A program made the position numbers and the translations under genes. The notes beneath the pieces were generated by a model that saw nothing but the letters and a program-made list of their open reading frames with translations, did no database searches and was not told the origin of the DNA. Shown here in pieces: positions 39,464-47,174 of a DNA stretch of 64,000 nt; position 1 is the first letter of the stretch, and every line of letters begins with the position of its first letter. This stretch comes from Streptomyces sp. HmicA12 (GTDB lineage Bacteria; Actinomycetota; Actinomycetes; Streptomycetales; Streptomycetaceae): the NCBI RefSeq assembly GCF_000373565.1, contig NZ_KB891842.1, forward strand, positions 62,001-126,000. The letters run 5' to 3'.

Positions 39464-40314
39464 TGCGCATCTTCGACCCCCACATCCACATGACGTCCCG
39501 CACCACCGACGACTACGAGGCCATGCACGCGGCCGGAGTCCGTGCCCTGGTGGAGCCCGCCTTCTGGCTGGGCCAGCCCCGTACCTCGCCCGCCTCCTTC
39601 TTCGACTACTTCGACGCCCTGCTCGGCTGGGAGCCCTTCCGCGCCGCCCAGTACGGCATCACCCATCACTGCACCATCGCCCTCAACCCCAAAGAGGCCA
39701 ACGACCCCCGCTGCACCCCGGTCCTCGACGCCCTGCCGCGCTACCTCGTCAAGGACAACGTCGTCGCCGTCGGCGAGATCGGCTACGACTCGATGACCCC
39801 GGCCGAGGACACCGCCCTCGCCACCCAGCTCCAACTCGCCGCCGACCACGACCTCCCCGCGCTGGTGCACACCCCGCACCGCGACAAGCTCGCGGGCCTG
39901 CGCCGCACCCTCGACGTCGTCCGGGAATCCGCCCTGCCCGTCGACCGGGTCCTGATCGACCACCTGAACGAGACCACGGTCAAGGAGGCCAAGGACGCCG
40001 GCAGCTGGCTCGGCTTCTCCGTCTATCCCGACACCAAGATGGACGAGGACCGGATGGTCGAGATCCTGCGCACCTTCGGAACCGAGAAGGTCCTGGTCAA
40101 CTCCGCGGCCGACTGGGGAAAGAGCGACCCCCTCAAGACCCGCAAGGTCGCCGAGGCGATGCTGAAGGCCGGCTTCGACGACGATGACGTCGACCTGGTC
40201 CTGTGGCGCAACCCCGTGGCCTTCTACTCGCTCAGCGGCCGCCTCCAACTCGACGCGCCACCGACGGATGCCGCGACCCACGAGGGCAACTCCATCCTGC
40301 GCGGCGGGGCGTGA
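39463..40314 (+). CDS. eboB: TatD-family metal-dependent hydrolase (EboB)
   Basis: 283-aa amidohydrolase-fold protein. Metal ligands are visible in the N-terminal HxH (FDPHIHMTSRT), the Glu of AVGEIGYDS, LVHTPHRDK, LIDHLNE and the Asp of VNSAADWG. TatD proteins are nucleases or hydrolases; the ebo member is assigned to metabolite export by genetic context in other bacteria. Translationally coupled to eboA, with a 3-bp gap to eboE. Confidence 0.88.
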   Translation: MRIFDPHIHMTSRTTDDYEAMHAAGVRALVEPAFWLGQPRTSPASFFDYFDALLGWEPFRAAQYGITHHCTIALNPKEANDPRCTPVLDALPRYLVKDNVVAVGEIGYDSMTPAEDTALATQLQLAADHDLPALVHTPHRDKLAGLRRTLDVVRESALPVDRVLIDHLNETTVKEAKDAGSWLGFSVYPDTKMDEDRMVEILRTFGTEKVLVNSAADWGKSDPLKTRKVAEAMLKAGFDDDDVDLVLWRNPVAFYSLSGRLQLDAPPTDAATHEGNSILRGGA

Positions 40315-40317
40315 CCC

Positions 40318-41490
40318 ATGCGCTTCCGCCACCCCGACGGATCCACCGTCCACCTCGCCTACTGCACGAACGTGCACCCCGCCGAGACCCTCGACGGCGT
40401 CCTCGCACAGCTCCGCGACCACTGCGAACCCGTCCGCAAACGACTCGGCCGTGATCGCCTGGGCATCGGCCTGTGGCTCGCCAAGGACGCCGCCCGCTCC
40501 CTGACCACCGACCCGGCCGCCCTGCGCGGACTGCGCACCGAACTCGAACGGCGCGGCCTCGAAGTCGTCACCCTCAACGGCTTCCCCTATGAAGGCTTCG
40601 GCGCCGAAGAGGTCAAGTACCGCGTCTACCAGCCCGACTGGGCCGACCCGGAACGCCTCTCCCACACCGGCGACCTGGCCCGCCTGCTCGCCGCGCTGCT
40701 CCCCGCGGACGTCACCGAGGGCACCATCTCCACGCTCCCGCTCGCCTGGCGCACGGCGTACGACACGGAGCGCGCCGAGACCGCCCGCACGGCGCTCGTC
40801 ACCCTCGCCGAACGCCTCGACGCCCTCGAAGAGCTGACAGGGAAGTCGATCCGGATCGGCCTCGAACCCGAACCCGGCTGCGTCGTCGAGACCACCGCCG
40901 ACGCCATCGCCCCGCTCACCGCCGTCGACCGGCCCGACCGGATCGGCCTCTGCCTCGACACCTGCCACCTCGCCACCTCCTTCGAAGACCCGCGGACCGC
41001 ACTCGACGGCCTGGCCGCCGCGCACATCCCCGTCGTCAAATCGCAGCTCTCCGCCGCCCTGCATGCCGATAACCCCCGAACTCCCGCCGTACGCAGGGCA
41101 CTTGCCGCCTTCGACGAACCCCGCTTCCTTCACCAGACCCGCACCGTCACCGGCGACGGCCTGCGCGGCACCGACGACCTCGGCCCCGCCCTGAACGGTG
41201 CCGCCCTGCCGGACGCCACCGCCTGGCGCGCCCACTTCCACGTCCCCCTGCACGCGGCCCCCGCCGCCCCGCTCACCTCCACCCTCGGCGTCCTCAAGGA
41301 CACGCTGACCCGACTCGTCGGCGGCCCGCACCCGCGCACCCGCCACCTGGAGGTCGAGACCTACACCTGGCAGGCCCTGCCGCCGCAGCTGCGACCCCGC
41401 GCCCGCGCTCAGCTGGCCGACGGCATCGCCGCCGAACTCACGCTCGCCCGCGACCTGTTGACGGACCTCGGCCTGAAGGAACTGCCATGA
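40318..41490 (+). CDS. eboE: Metabolite traffic protein EboE (xylose-isomerase-like TIM barrel)
   Basis: 390 aa. TIM-barrel motifs RIGLEPEPGCVVET and IGLCLDTCHLATSFEDP, plus a long C-terminal extension (HLEVETYTWQALP), match EboE. The opening YCTNVHPAETLDGVL is a family hallmark. Overlaps the next gene by ATGA. Biochemical activity not established. Confidence 0.9.
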   Translation: MRFRHPDGSTVHLAYCTNVHPAETLDGVLAQLRDHCEPVRKRLGRDRLGIGLWLAKDAARSLTTDPAALRGLRTELERRGLEVVTLNGFPYEGFGAEEVKYRVYQPDWADPERLSHTGDLARLLAALLPADVTEGTISTLPLAWRTAYDTERAETARTALVTLAERLDALEELTGKSIRIGLEPEPGCVVETTADAIAPLTAVDRPDRIGLCLDTCHLATSFEDPRTALDGLAAAHIPVVKSQLSAALHADNPRTPAVRRALAAFDEPRFLHQTRTVTGDGLRGTDDLGPALNGAALPDATAWRAHFHVPLHAAPAAPLTSTLGVLKDTLTRLVGGPHPRTRHLEVETYTWQALPPQLRPRARAQLADGIAAELTLARDLLTDLGLKELP

Positions 41491-42884
41491 CGGACACGCC
41501 CCCGAAGCCGACACCCCTCCTCGTCCTGGACGTCGTCGGTCTCACCCCCCGCCTCCTCGACCACATGCCGCACCTCAAGTCACTCGGCCAGTCCGGTACC
41601 CGAGCGTCCCTCGGCACCGTGCTGCCCGCCGTCACCTGTGCCGCCCAGTCCACGTTCCTCACCGGCACCATGCCCTCCGAACACGGCATCGTCGGCAACG
41701 GCTGGTACTTCCGCGAACTCGGCGACGTCCTGCTGTGGCGCCAGCACAACGGCCTGGTCGCCGGCGACAAACTCTGGGACGCCGCCCGCCGCGCCCACCC
41801 CGGCTACACGGTCGCCAACATCTGCTGGTGGTACGCCATGGGCGCCGACACCGACATCACCATCACCCCCCGTCCGGTCTACTACGCCGACGGCCGCAAG
41901 GAACCCGACTGCTACACCCGGCCGCCGGCCCTGCACGACGAACTCACCGAGAAGTTCGGCACGTTCCCCCTCTTCCACTTCTGGGGCCCCGGCGCCGACC
42001 TCGTCTCCAGCCAGTGGATCATCGACGCCACCCGCCACGTCATCTCCACCCGGCACCCCGACCTGACCCTGTGCTACCTCCCGCACCTCGACTACGACCT
42101 GCAACGCTTCGGCCCGGACGACCCGCGCTCCCTGCGGGCCGCCGCCGAACTCGACGCGGCCCTCGCCCCTCTGCTCGACGACGCCAAGGCCGAGGGCCGC
42201 ACCGTCGTCGCCCTGTCCGAGTACGGCATCACCCGCGTCGAGCGGGCCGTCGACATCAACCGGGCACTGCGCCGCGCCGGCCTGCTCGAAGTGCACACCC
42301 AGGACGGCATGGAGTACCTCGACCCGATGGCCTCGCGCGCCTTCGCCGTCGCCGACCACCAGATCGCCCACATCTACGTGCGCCGCCCTGAGGACCTCGA
42401 CGTCACCCGTGCGGCCCTCGCCGACCTGCCCGGCATCGAGCAACTCCTCGACGACGAGGGCAAGAAGGCCCACCACCTCGACCACCCGCGCTCCGGCGAA
42501 CTCGTCGCCGTCGCGGAACCGGACGCCTGGTTCACGTACTACTACTGGCTCGACGACGACCGTGCGCCCGACTTCGCGCAGCTCGTCGAGATCCACCGCA
42601 AACCCGGCTACGACCCGGTCGAACTGTTCATGGACCCTCGCGACCCCTACGTCAAGGTCAAGGCCGCGAGCGCGCTCGCCCGCAAGAAGCTCGGCCTGCG
42701 CTACCGCATGGCCGTCGTACCGCTCGACCCCTCACCTATTCGCGGCAGCCACGGCCGCCTTCCCTCAGACACCGACAGTGACGACGGACCCGTCCTCATC
42801 AGCTCCACCCCCCACGCGTTCCCCGATCGCGTCGCCGCGACCGCCGTGAAATCCCTGCTCCTCAAGCTGGCAGGGCTGGGCTGA
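41487..42884 (+). CDS. Type I phosphodiesterase/nucleotide pyrophosphatase-like protein (EboF-like)
   Basis: 465 aa of the alkaline-phosphatase superfamily. The first metal Asp is in LLVLDVVGLTP, the nucleophile region is TCAAQSTFLTGTMPSEHG, and further metal ligands are in PHLDYDLQRFGP, SEYGITR and VADHQIAHIYV. In ebo clusters this gene type (eboF) may remove a phosphate from the trafficked metabolite. Last of the seven coupled genes. Confidence 0.88.
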   Translation: MTDTPPKPTPLLVLDVVGLTPRLLDHMPHLKSLGQSGTRASLGTVLPAVTCAAQSTFLTGTMPSEHGIVGNGWYFRELGDVLLWRQHNGLVAGDKLWDAARRAHPGYTVANICWWYAMGADTDITITPRPVYYADGRKEPDCYTRPPALHDELTEKFGTFPLFHFWGPGADLVSSQWIIDATRHVISTRHPDLTLCYLPHLDYDLQRFGPDDPRSLRAAAELDAALAPLLDDAKAEGRTVVALSEYGITRVERAVDINRALRRAGLLEVHTQDGMEYLDPMASRAFAVADHQIAHIYVRRPEDLDVTRAALADLPGIEQLLDDEGKKAHHLDHPRSGELVAVAEPDAWFTYYYWLDDDRAPDFAQLVEIHRKPGYDPVELFMDPRDPYVKVKAASALARKKLGLRYRMAVVPLDPSPIRGSHGRLPSDTDSDDGPVLISSTPHAFPDRVAATAVKSLLLKLAGLG

Positions 42885-43038
42885 GGCACACGCCACCCCA
42901 AGTCCCGCCCACAGAGAAGCAGTTACAGAGAGTGAAGCGCACGCCACCGACAACACGCCAGTGGCGTCCGACCCGCACGCCGGAGAACACCGGGCGACAC
43001 CCCGACGAACCCCGCACGAGAACCGGAGAGAGGCACCC

Positions 43039-44196
43039 GTGACCGACTTCCACGACACCCCCGCCACCGACGACGCCCTCAGACAGCGCCTCGGCATCAA
43101 CCGTCGCCGCTTCCTCAGCACCTGCACCGCTGTCGCCGCGGGCGCGGTCGCCGCACCCGTCCTCGGCGCCGCACCCGCCTTCGCCCAGCCGTCGCACGGG
43201 GACGGCGGCCACGGCCGGGGCCACGACCTCGTGCCGGCCGACAAGCGCGGCATCATCCTCTACACCGTCCGCGACGCGACCGGCCGTGACCCGCTCTCCA
43301 CCGACCTGCCCTCCGGCTTCCGCGAGGTGTTCAAGGAGCTGGCCCGGTACGGCTACCGGCAGGTCGAGTTCGCGGGCTACGGCCAGCACGCGAACGCCCC
43401 GGGCGGCGCCAACCTCGAATCGGCGCAGGGCGCCAAACTGCTGCGCTCGTGGCTCGACGCGTACGGTCTGCGCGCCCAGGGCAACCACGGCTTCATCCCG
43501 TCGTCGTGGCCGCTCAGCCAGGCCGACCTCGACACGTTCAAGAAGCACCTGGAGATTGCCAACATCCTCGGCATGGACCACATGGGCACCGGTGGCGACC
43601 CCACCAACAGCTCGTACAAGGCGGACTGGGACGTCGCCGCCGACAAGTGGAACGCCCTGGGCGAGATCGCCCACCGCGCCGGGATCAAGCTCTACACCCA
43701 CAACCACGACGCGGCGTACGGCTTCCTCCTCGACGGCGGCCCGCTGGACGCGCAGGGACGCCCGACGCGCAGCTCCGGCATCCGCAAGCTCGAGTACTTC
43801 CTCAAGGTCACCGACCCGAGGACGGTGTGGCTGGAGATGGACATCTTCTGGGCGCACGTGGCCCAGTACAAGTTCCACACGTACACCGCGCACGACGGCT
43901 CCCAGCGGGAGAAGGTCTTCGACCCGGCCGGCCTGGTCAGCGCCCACAACAAGCGCTACCCGCTGTTCCACGCCAAGGACGGCACCCGCAACGACACCAG
44001 CGGCCAGGGCTACGACATGGTCCCGTTCGGTGAGGGCGTCATCGACTACACCAGGTTCTTCGGCCGGGTCGGCGCGAAGAACTACCACAACCCCATGGTC
44101 GAGCAGGACAACGCGCCCAGTGACACGGACCTCGGCCAGTCCCTGAAGTACGCGAGGATCGGCTACGACAACCTGGCGGCGCTGCGCAAGAAGTGA
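43039..44196 (+). CDS. Tat-exported sugar phosphate isomerase/epimerase-like TIM-barrel protein
   Basis: 385 aa. A twin-arginine signal (INRRRFLSTC followed by a hydrophobic stretch and AFAQP) directs export of a folded, cofactor- or metal-bearing enzyme. The barrel has YTVRDAT, RQVEFAGYG, KLYTHNHDAAYGF and VWLEMDIFWAHVAQ. GTG 43039 is preceded by GGAGAGAGG. It is 154 bp from the ebo-like operon and may share its promoter or have its own. Secreted barrels of this type occur with ThuA/3-keto-sugar enzymes, so it may process the same extracellular sugars. Confidence 0.88.
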   Translation: MTDFHDTPATDDALRQRLGINRRRFLSTCTAVAAGAVAAPVLGAAPAFAQPSHGDGGHGRGHDLVPADKRGIILYTVRDATGRDPLSTDLPSGFREVFKELARYGYRQVEFAGYGQHANAPGGANLESAQGAKLLRSWLDAYGLRAQGNHGFIPSSWPLSQADLDTFKKHLEIANILGMDHMGTGGDPTNSSYKADWDVAADKWNALGEIAHRAGIKLYTHNHDAAYGFLLDGGPLDAQGRPTRSSGIRKLEYFLKVTDPRTVWLEMDIFWAHVAQYKFHTYTAHDGSQREKVFDPAGLVSAHNKRYPLFHAKDGTRNDTSGQGYDMVPFGEGVIDYTRFFGRVGAKNYHNPMVEQDNAPSDTDLGQSLKYARIGYDNLAALRKK

Positions 44197-44220
44197 CCGT
44201 CCCGCCATACGCATGACGCG

Positions 44221-44257
44221 ATCAGAGGGCCCGGCCGAAACGGCCGGGCCCTCTGAT
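44221..44257. terminator. Bidirectional hairpin terminator
   Basis: A perfect 17-bp stem (ATCAGAGGGCCCGGCCG) with a 3-nt AAA loop lies between two convergent genes, 25 bp after one stop and 22 bp from the other. Confidence 0.9.
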
Positions 44258-44279
44258 GTGTGGACGCGCAGCAGGTGGT

Positions 44280-45665
44280 TCAGGCGGTGGCCGTCACCTT
44301 CTCCGCCTCCTTGCGCCCCGGCTGCCGCAGGAGCAGCGCGAACGCGGCAGCGACGATCGATATAGCACCGGCCAGCGCGTACGCCCCGTTGTAGCCCCAG
44401 GCGGCGACCACCATCGAGCCGAGCCCGCCGCCGAACAGACCGCTGATCAGCTTTCCGCTGTACACGAGGCCGTAGTTGGTGGCGTTGTAGTTCTCCCCGA
44501 AGTAGTCCGGGGTCAGGGCCGCGAACATCGGGTAGAACGCGCCACCGCCGAAGCCCGACAGGAACGCGAAGACCAGGAACAGCCATTCGCTCTTGATGTT
44601 CCCGGCCCAGATCACGCCGAACTGCGCGAGACCCAGCACGACGATCACGAACACCAGGCTCGACTTGCGGCCCCAGATGTCCGAGAGCCAGCCGACGACG
44701 GCACGCCCGACGCCGTTGATGACCGTCATGACACCCATCGACGACGCGGCGACCAGGGGACCGAAGCCGACTTCCTTGGCGAAGTCCACCTGGAACGAGA
44801 TCCCGAAGATCGACACACCGGCCGTGAGGACCAGGCTCACCCACATGATCGGCAGCATTCCGGTCCTGACGGCCTCCATCGGCGTGAACTGGCGTACCGC
44901 CGGCGGATTCTTGGCGAGCGACCTCGCACGCTTGCTGGAACCGGTCTTGTCGAGCGGGTCGACGTCGTGCGGCCACCAGTTCTTCGGCGGGTCCTTGAAG
45001 AAGAACGCGCAGACCAGCACGACCACCAGCACGTACGCGCCGATCATGTCGAGCACCCGGTGGTAATTGCCCGTGTCGAAGGCGTAGTTGAAGATGAAGA
45101 TGAAGGGCAGCGACCCGTAGGCGAAACCACCGTTGACGAACCCGGTCTTTCCGCCCTTACGTTCCGGGAACCACTTGCCGACCATGTTGATGCACGTCGA
45201 ATAGACGAGGCCTGAGCCCAATCCGCCGATGACGCCGAATCCCAGGATGGCCAGCCATACATTGTGCATGTGCGAGAGGGCGAGGAAGCCGATCATGCAC
45301 ATGAACGCGCCGAGCATGACCGCTCGCTTGGCGGGGAGAATGTTCTTCTCCCGCAGCCAGCCGGCCGGGAACGCGATACCTGCCTGGAAGAACACCCAGA
45401 CGCTCAGGATCCAGAAGGTGTTCGACTGCGTCCAGCCATGGGCGGCGGACAGGGTGTCCTCCGCCGAGCCGTACGCGTACTCGGAGACGCTGATGGCCAT
45501 CATCGCGACCCATGGCAGGTACACCATGAACTTACGGGAATGGCCGAGGATGTCGCGGTCGGTCTCGCCGATGCGATAGACCCGGCCGTTCTCGTCGGTG
45601 ATTTCTCGGTACGTGGTGCCGGTGGACGGTGTCGAACTTCCTGCGGCGATGGGCTCCGCCGTCAT
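44280..45665 (-). CDS. OFA-family MFS transporter, copy 3
   Basis: 461 aa, 12 TM segments. An N-terminal tail REITDENGRVYRIGETDRDILG precedes TM1. MVGKWFPERKGGKTGFVNGGFAYGSLPFIFIF and DPPKNWWP are shared with the copies at 45667 and 55686. The open frame extends upstream, but ATG 45665 lies 1 bp after the previous stop (45667-45669), so the pair is coupled. Probable oxalate, formate or related monocarboxylate carrier. Closest in sequence to the 55686 copy. Confidence 0.9.
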   Translation of the reverse strand: MTAEPIAAGSSTPSTGTTYREITDENGRVYRIGETDRDILGHSRKFMVYLPWVAMMAISVSEYAYGSAEDTLSAAHGWTQSNTFWILSVWVFFQAGIAFPAGWLREKNILPAKRAVMLGAFMCMIGFLALSHMHNVWLAILGFGVIGGLGSGLVYSTCINMVGKWFPERKGGKTGFVNGGFAYGSLPFIFIFNYAFDTGNYHRVLDMIGAYVLVVVLVCAFFFKDPPKNWWPHDVDPLDKTGSSKRARSLAKNPPAVRQFTPMEAVRTGMLPIMWVSLVLTAGVSIFGISFQVDFAKEVGFGPLVAASSMGVMTVINGVGRAVVGWLSDIWGRKSSLVFVIVVLGLAQFGVIWAGNIKSEWLFLVFAFLSGFGGGAFYPMFAALTPDYFGENYNATNYGLVYSGKLISGLFGGGLGSMVVAAWGYNGAYALAGAISIVAAAFALLLRQPGRKEAEKVTATA

Positions 45666-45666
45666 A

Positions 45667-47052
45667 TCAAGCCATCTCCTCACCGAGCGGTTGCGGGTTG
45701 GGTTGAATGCCACGGGACTTGGGCCTGCCCGGAGGGGACAGGAAGAGAGCGACGATGCCCGCGAAGAACGAGATGCAGCCGGCCAGGATGAAGGCGCCGT
45801 CCAGCCCCCAGGCGCCGACGACGAAGGAACCCATTCCCGCGCCGAGCCCGGAGACCAGCTTCGAGCTGTAGACCATCCCGTAGTTGGTCGCGTTGTTGTT
45901 CTCGCCGAAGTAGTCCGCGGTCATCGCCGCGAACATCGGGAAGATGGCACCGCCGCCGAAACCGGAGATCGCGGAGAAGATCAGGAACAGGGAAAGGATC
46001 TTCTGCTCGGCGGACCAGAGGATGCCGAACTGGGCCAGGCCGAGAATGACACAGACGGCGAGCAGGCACTGTTTGCGGCCGTAGAGATCGGAGAGCCAGC
46101 CGATCACGCCGCGCCCGGTGCCGTTGACGACCGCCTTGAGGGACATGGCGGTGGCCACGATGCCGCCGGCGAATCCCGCGTGCTCACCGATGTCCACCTG
46201 GAACGAGATGCCGAAGATGTTCACGCCCGAGGTGCAGGCGAGACAGAACCACATCAGCGCCACCCGGCCGGTCCGCCAGGCCTCCATGGGGCTGTACTGG
46301 TGCACCGCCGGCGGGTTCTTCTCCATTGCGCGACGCGCGCGCGGGTCGTCCGGCGGGTTGAGCGGGTCGACCTCCGCGGGCCACCAGTTCTTCGGCGGGT
46401 CCTTGAAGAAGTACCCGGCGACAGCCACCATGCCGGCCAGGAAGACGCCGACCGAGACCAGGATGACCGCGTAGTTGGACACGTCCATCACGGTCGTGAA
46501 CAGGAAGACGAAGGGCACGGACCCGTAGGCGAAACCGCCGTTGACGAAGCCGGTCTTGCCGCCCTTGCGCTCCGGATACCACTTGCCGACCATGTTGACG
46601 CAGGTGGCGTACACCATGCCCGCGCCCATACCGCTGAACATGCCGAAGCCGATGAAGGCGAGCACAGGATGCGGGGCGAAGGCCAGCGAGAGGTAACCGC
46701 AGAGCGTTCCGAACGCTCCGATGACCATCGCCTGCCGGGCCGGCAGCTTGCCGCTCTCCCGCAGTCGTCCGGCCGGGAAGGCCACTGCCGCCTGGAAGAA
46801 GACCCAGGTGGTCAGCATCCAGTAGATGCTTCCCGAGGACCAGTGATGTGCGTCGTGCAGTGCGTCCTCGGCGGACGCGAACGCGTACTCCGCCGAGCTG
46901 ATGCCCATCATGCCGACCCACGGAAGGATGACCATCCACTTCCGCTTGCGGCCCATGATGTCGATGTCGGACTCACCGACGCGATAGACGCGTCCGTTCT
47001 TGTCGGTCAGTTCCCGGTAGGGGACTGAACTCGGAAGATCCGTGGTGGTCAT
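45667..47052 (-). CDS. OFA-family MFS transporter, copy 2
   Basis: 461 aa. Same layout as its neighbour (YRELTDKNGRVYRVGESDIDIMG, NMVGKWYPERKGGKTGFVNGG) but more divergent, with different TM residues (YAFASAEDALHDAHHWSSG). ATG 47052 begins MTTTDLPSS. It follows the acyl-CoA ligase gene by 122 bp on the minus strand and is the third gene of the Frc-led unit. Different substrate preference from its neighbour is likely. Confidence 0.9.
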   Translation of the reverse strand: MTTTDLPSSVPYRELTDKNGRVYRVGESDIDIMGRKRKWMVILPWVGMMGISSAEYAFASAEDALHDAHHWSSGSIYWMLTTWVFFQAAVAFPAGRLRESGKLPARQAMVIGAFGTLCGYLSLAFAPHPVLAFIGFGMFSGMGAGMVYATCVNMVGKWYPERKGGKTGFVNGGFAYGSVPFVFLFTTVMDVSNYAVILVSVGVFLAGMVAVAGYFFKDPPKNWWPAEVDPLNPPDDPRARRAMEKNPPAVHQYSPMEAWRTGRVALMWFCLACTSGVNIFGISFQVDIGEHAGFAGGIVATAMSLKAVVNGTGRGVIGWLSDLYGRKQCLLAVCVILGLAQFGILWSAEQKILSLFLIFSAISGFGGGAIFPMFAAMTADYFGENNNATNYGMVYSSKLVSGLGAGMGSFVVGAWGLDGAFILAGCISFFAGIVALFLSPPGRPKSRGIQPNPQPLGEEMA

Positions 47053-47174
47053 GACTGTCGTACCCCTTGCGTCGAAAGATCTGGGCAGCGCCCCCTGTCC
47101 AAATTGCTTTCGCGTGCGCATGGGTCCTGGCCCGGCCGGCGCGCACCGCCGGCCGGAACCGCTACCGGGTCACC

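Noticed and set aside
38224-41514. A 1096-codon open frame on the minus strand
   Set aside because: It is antisense to five overlapping ebo-type genes with clear motifs. Composition is that of a shadow frame.
35402-42884. A 3-dehydroquinate-synthase-like EboD in the ebo-type operon
   Set aside because: No protein in the operon has the expected NAD- and Zn-binding pattern of that family. The I3PS-like protein is the only cyclase candidate.
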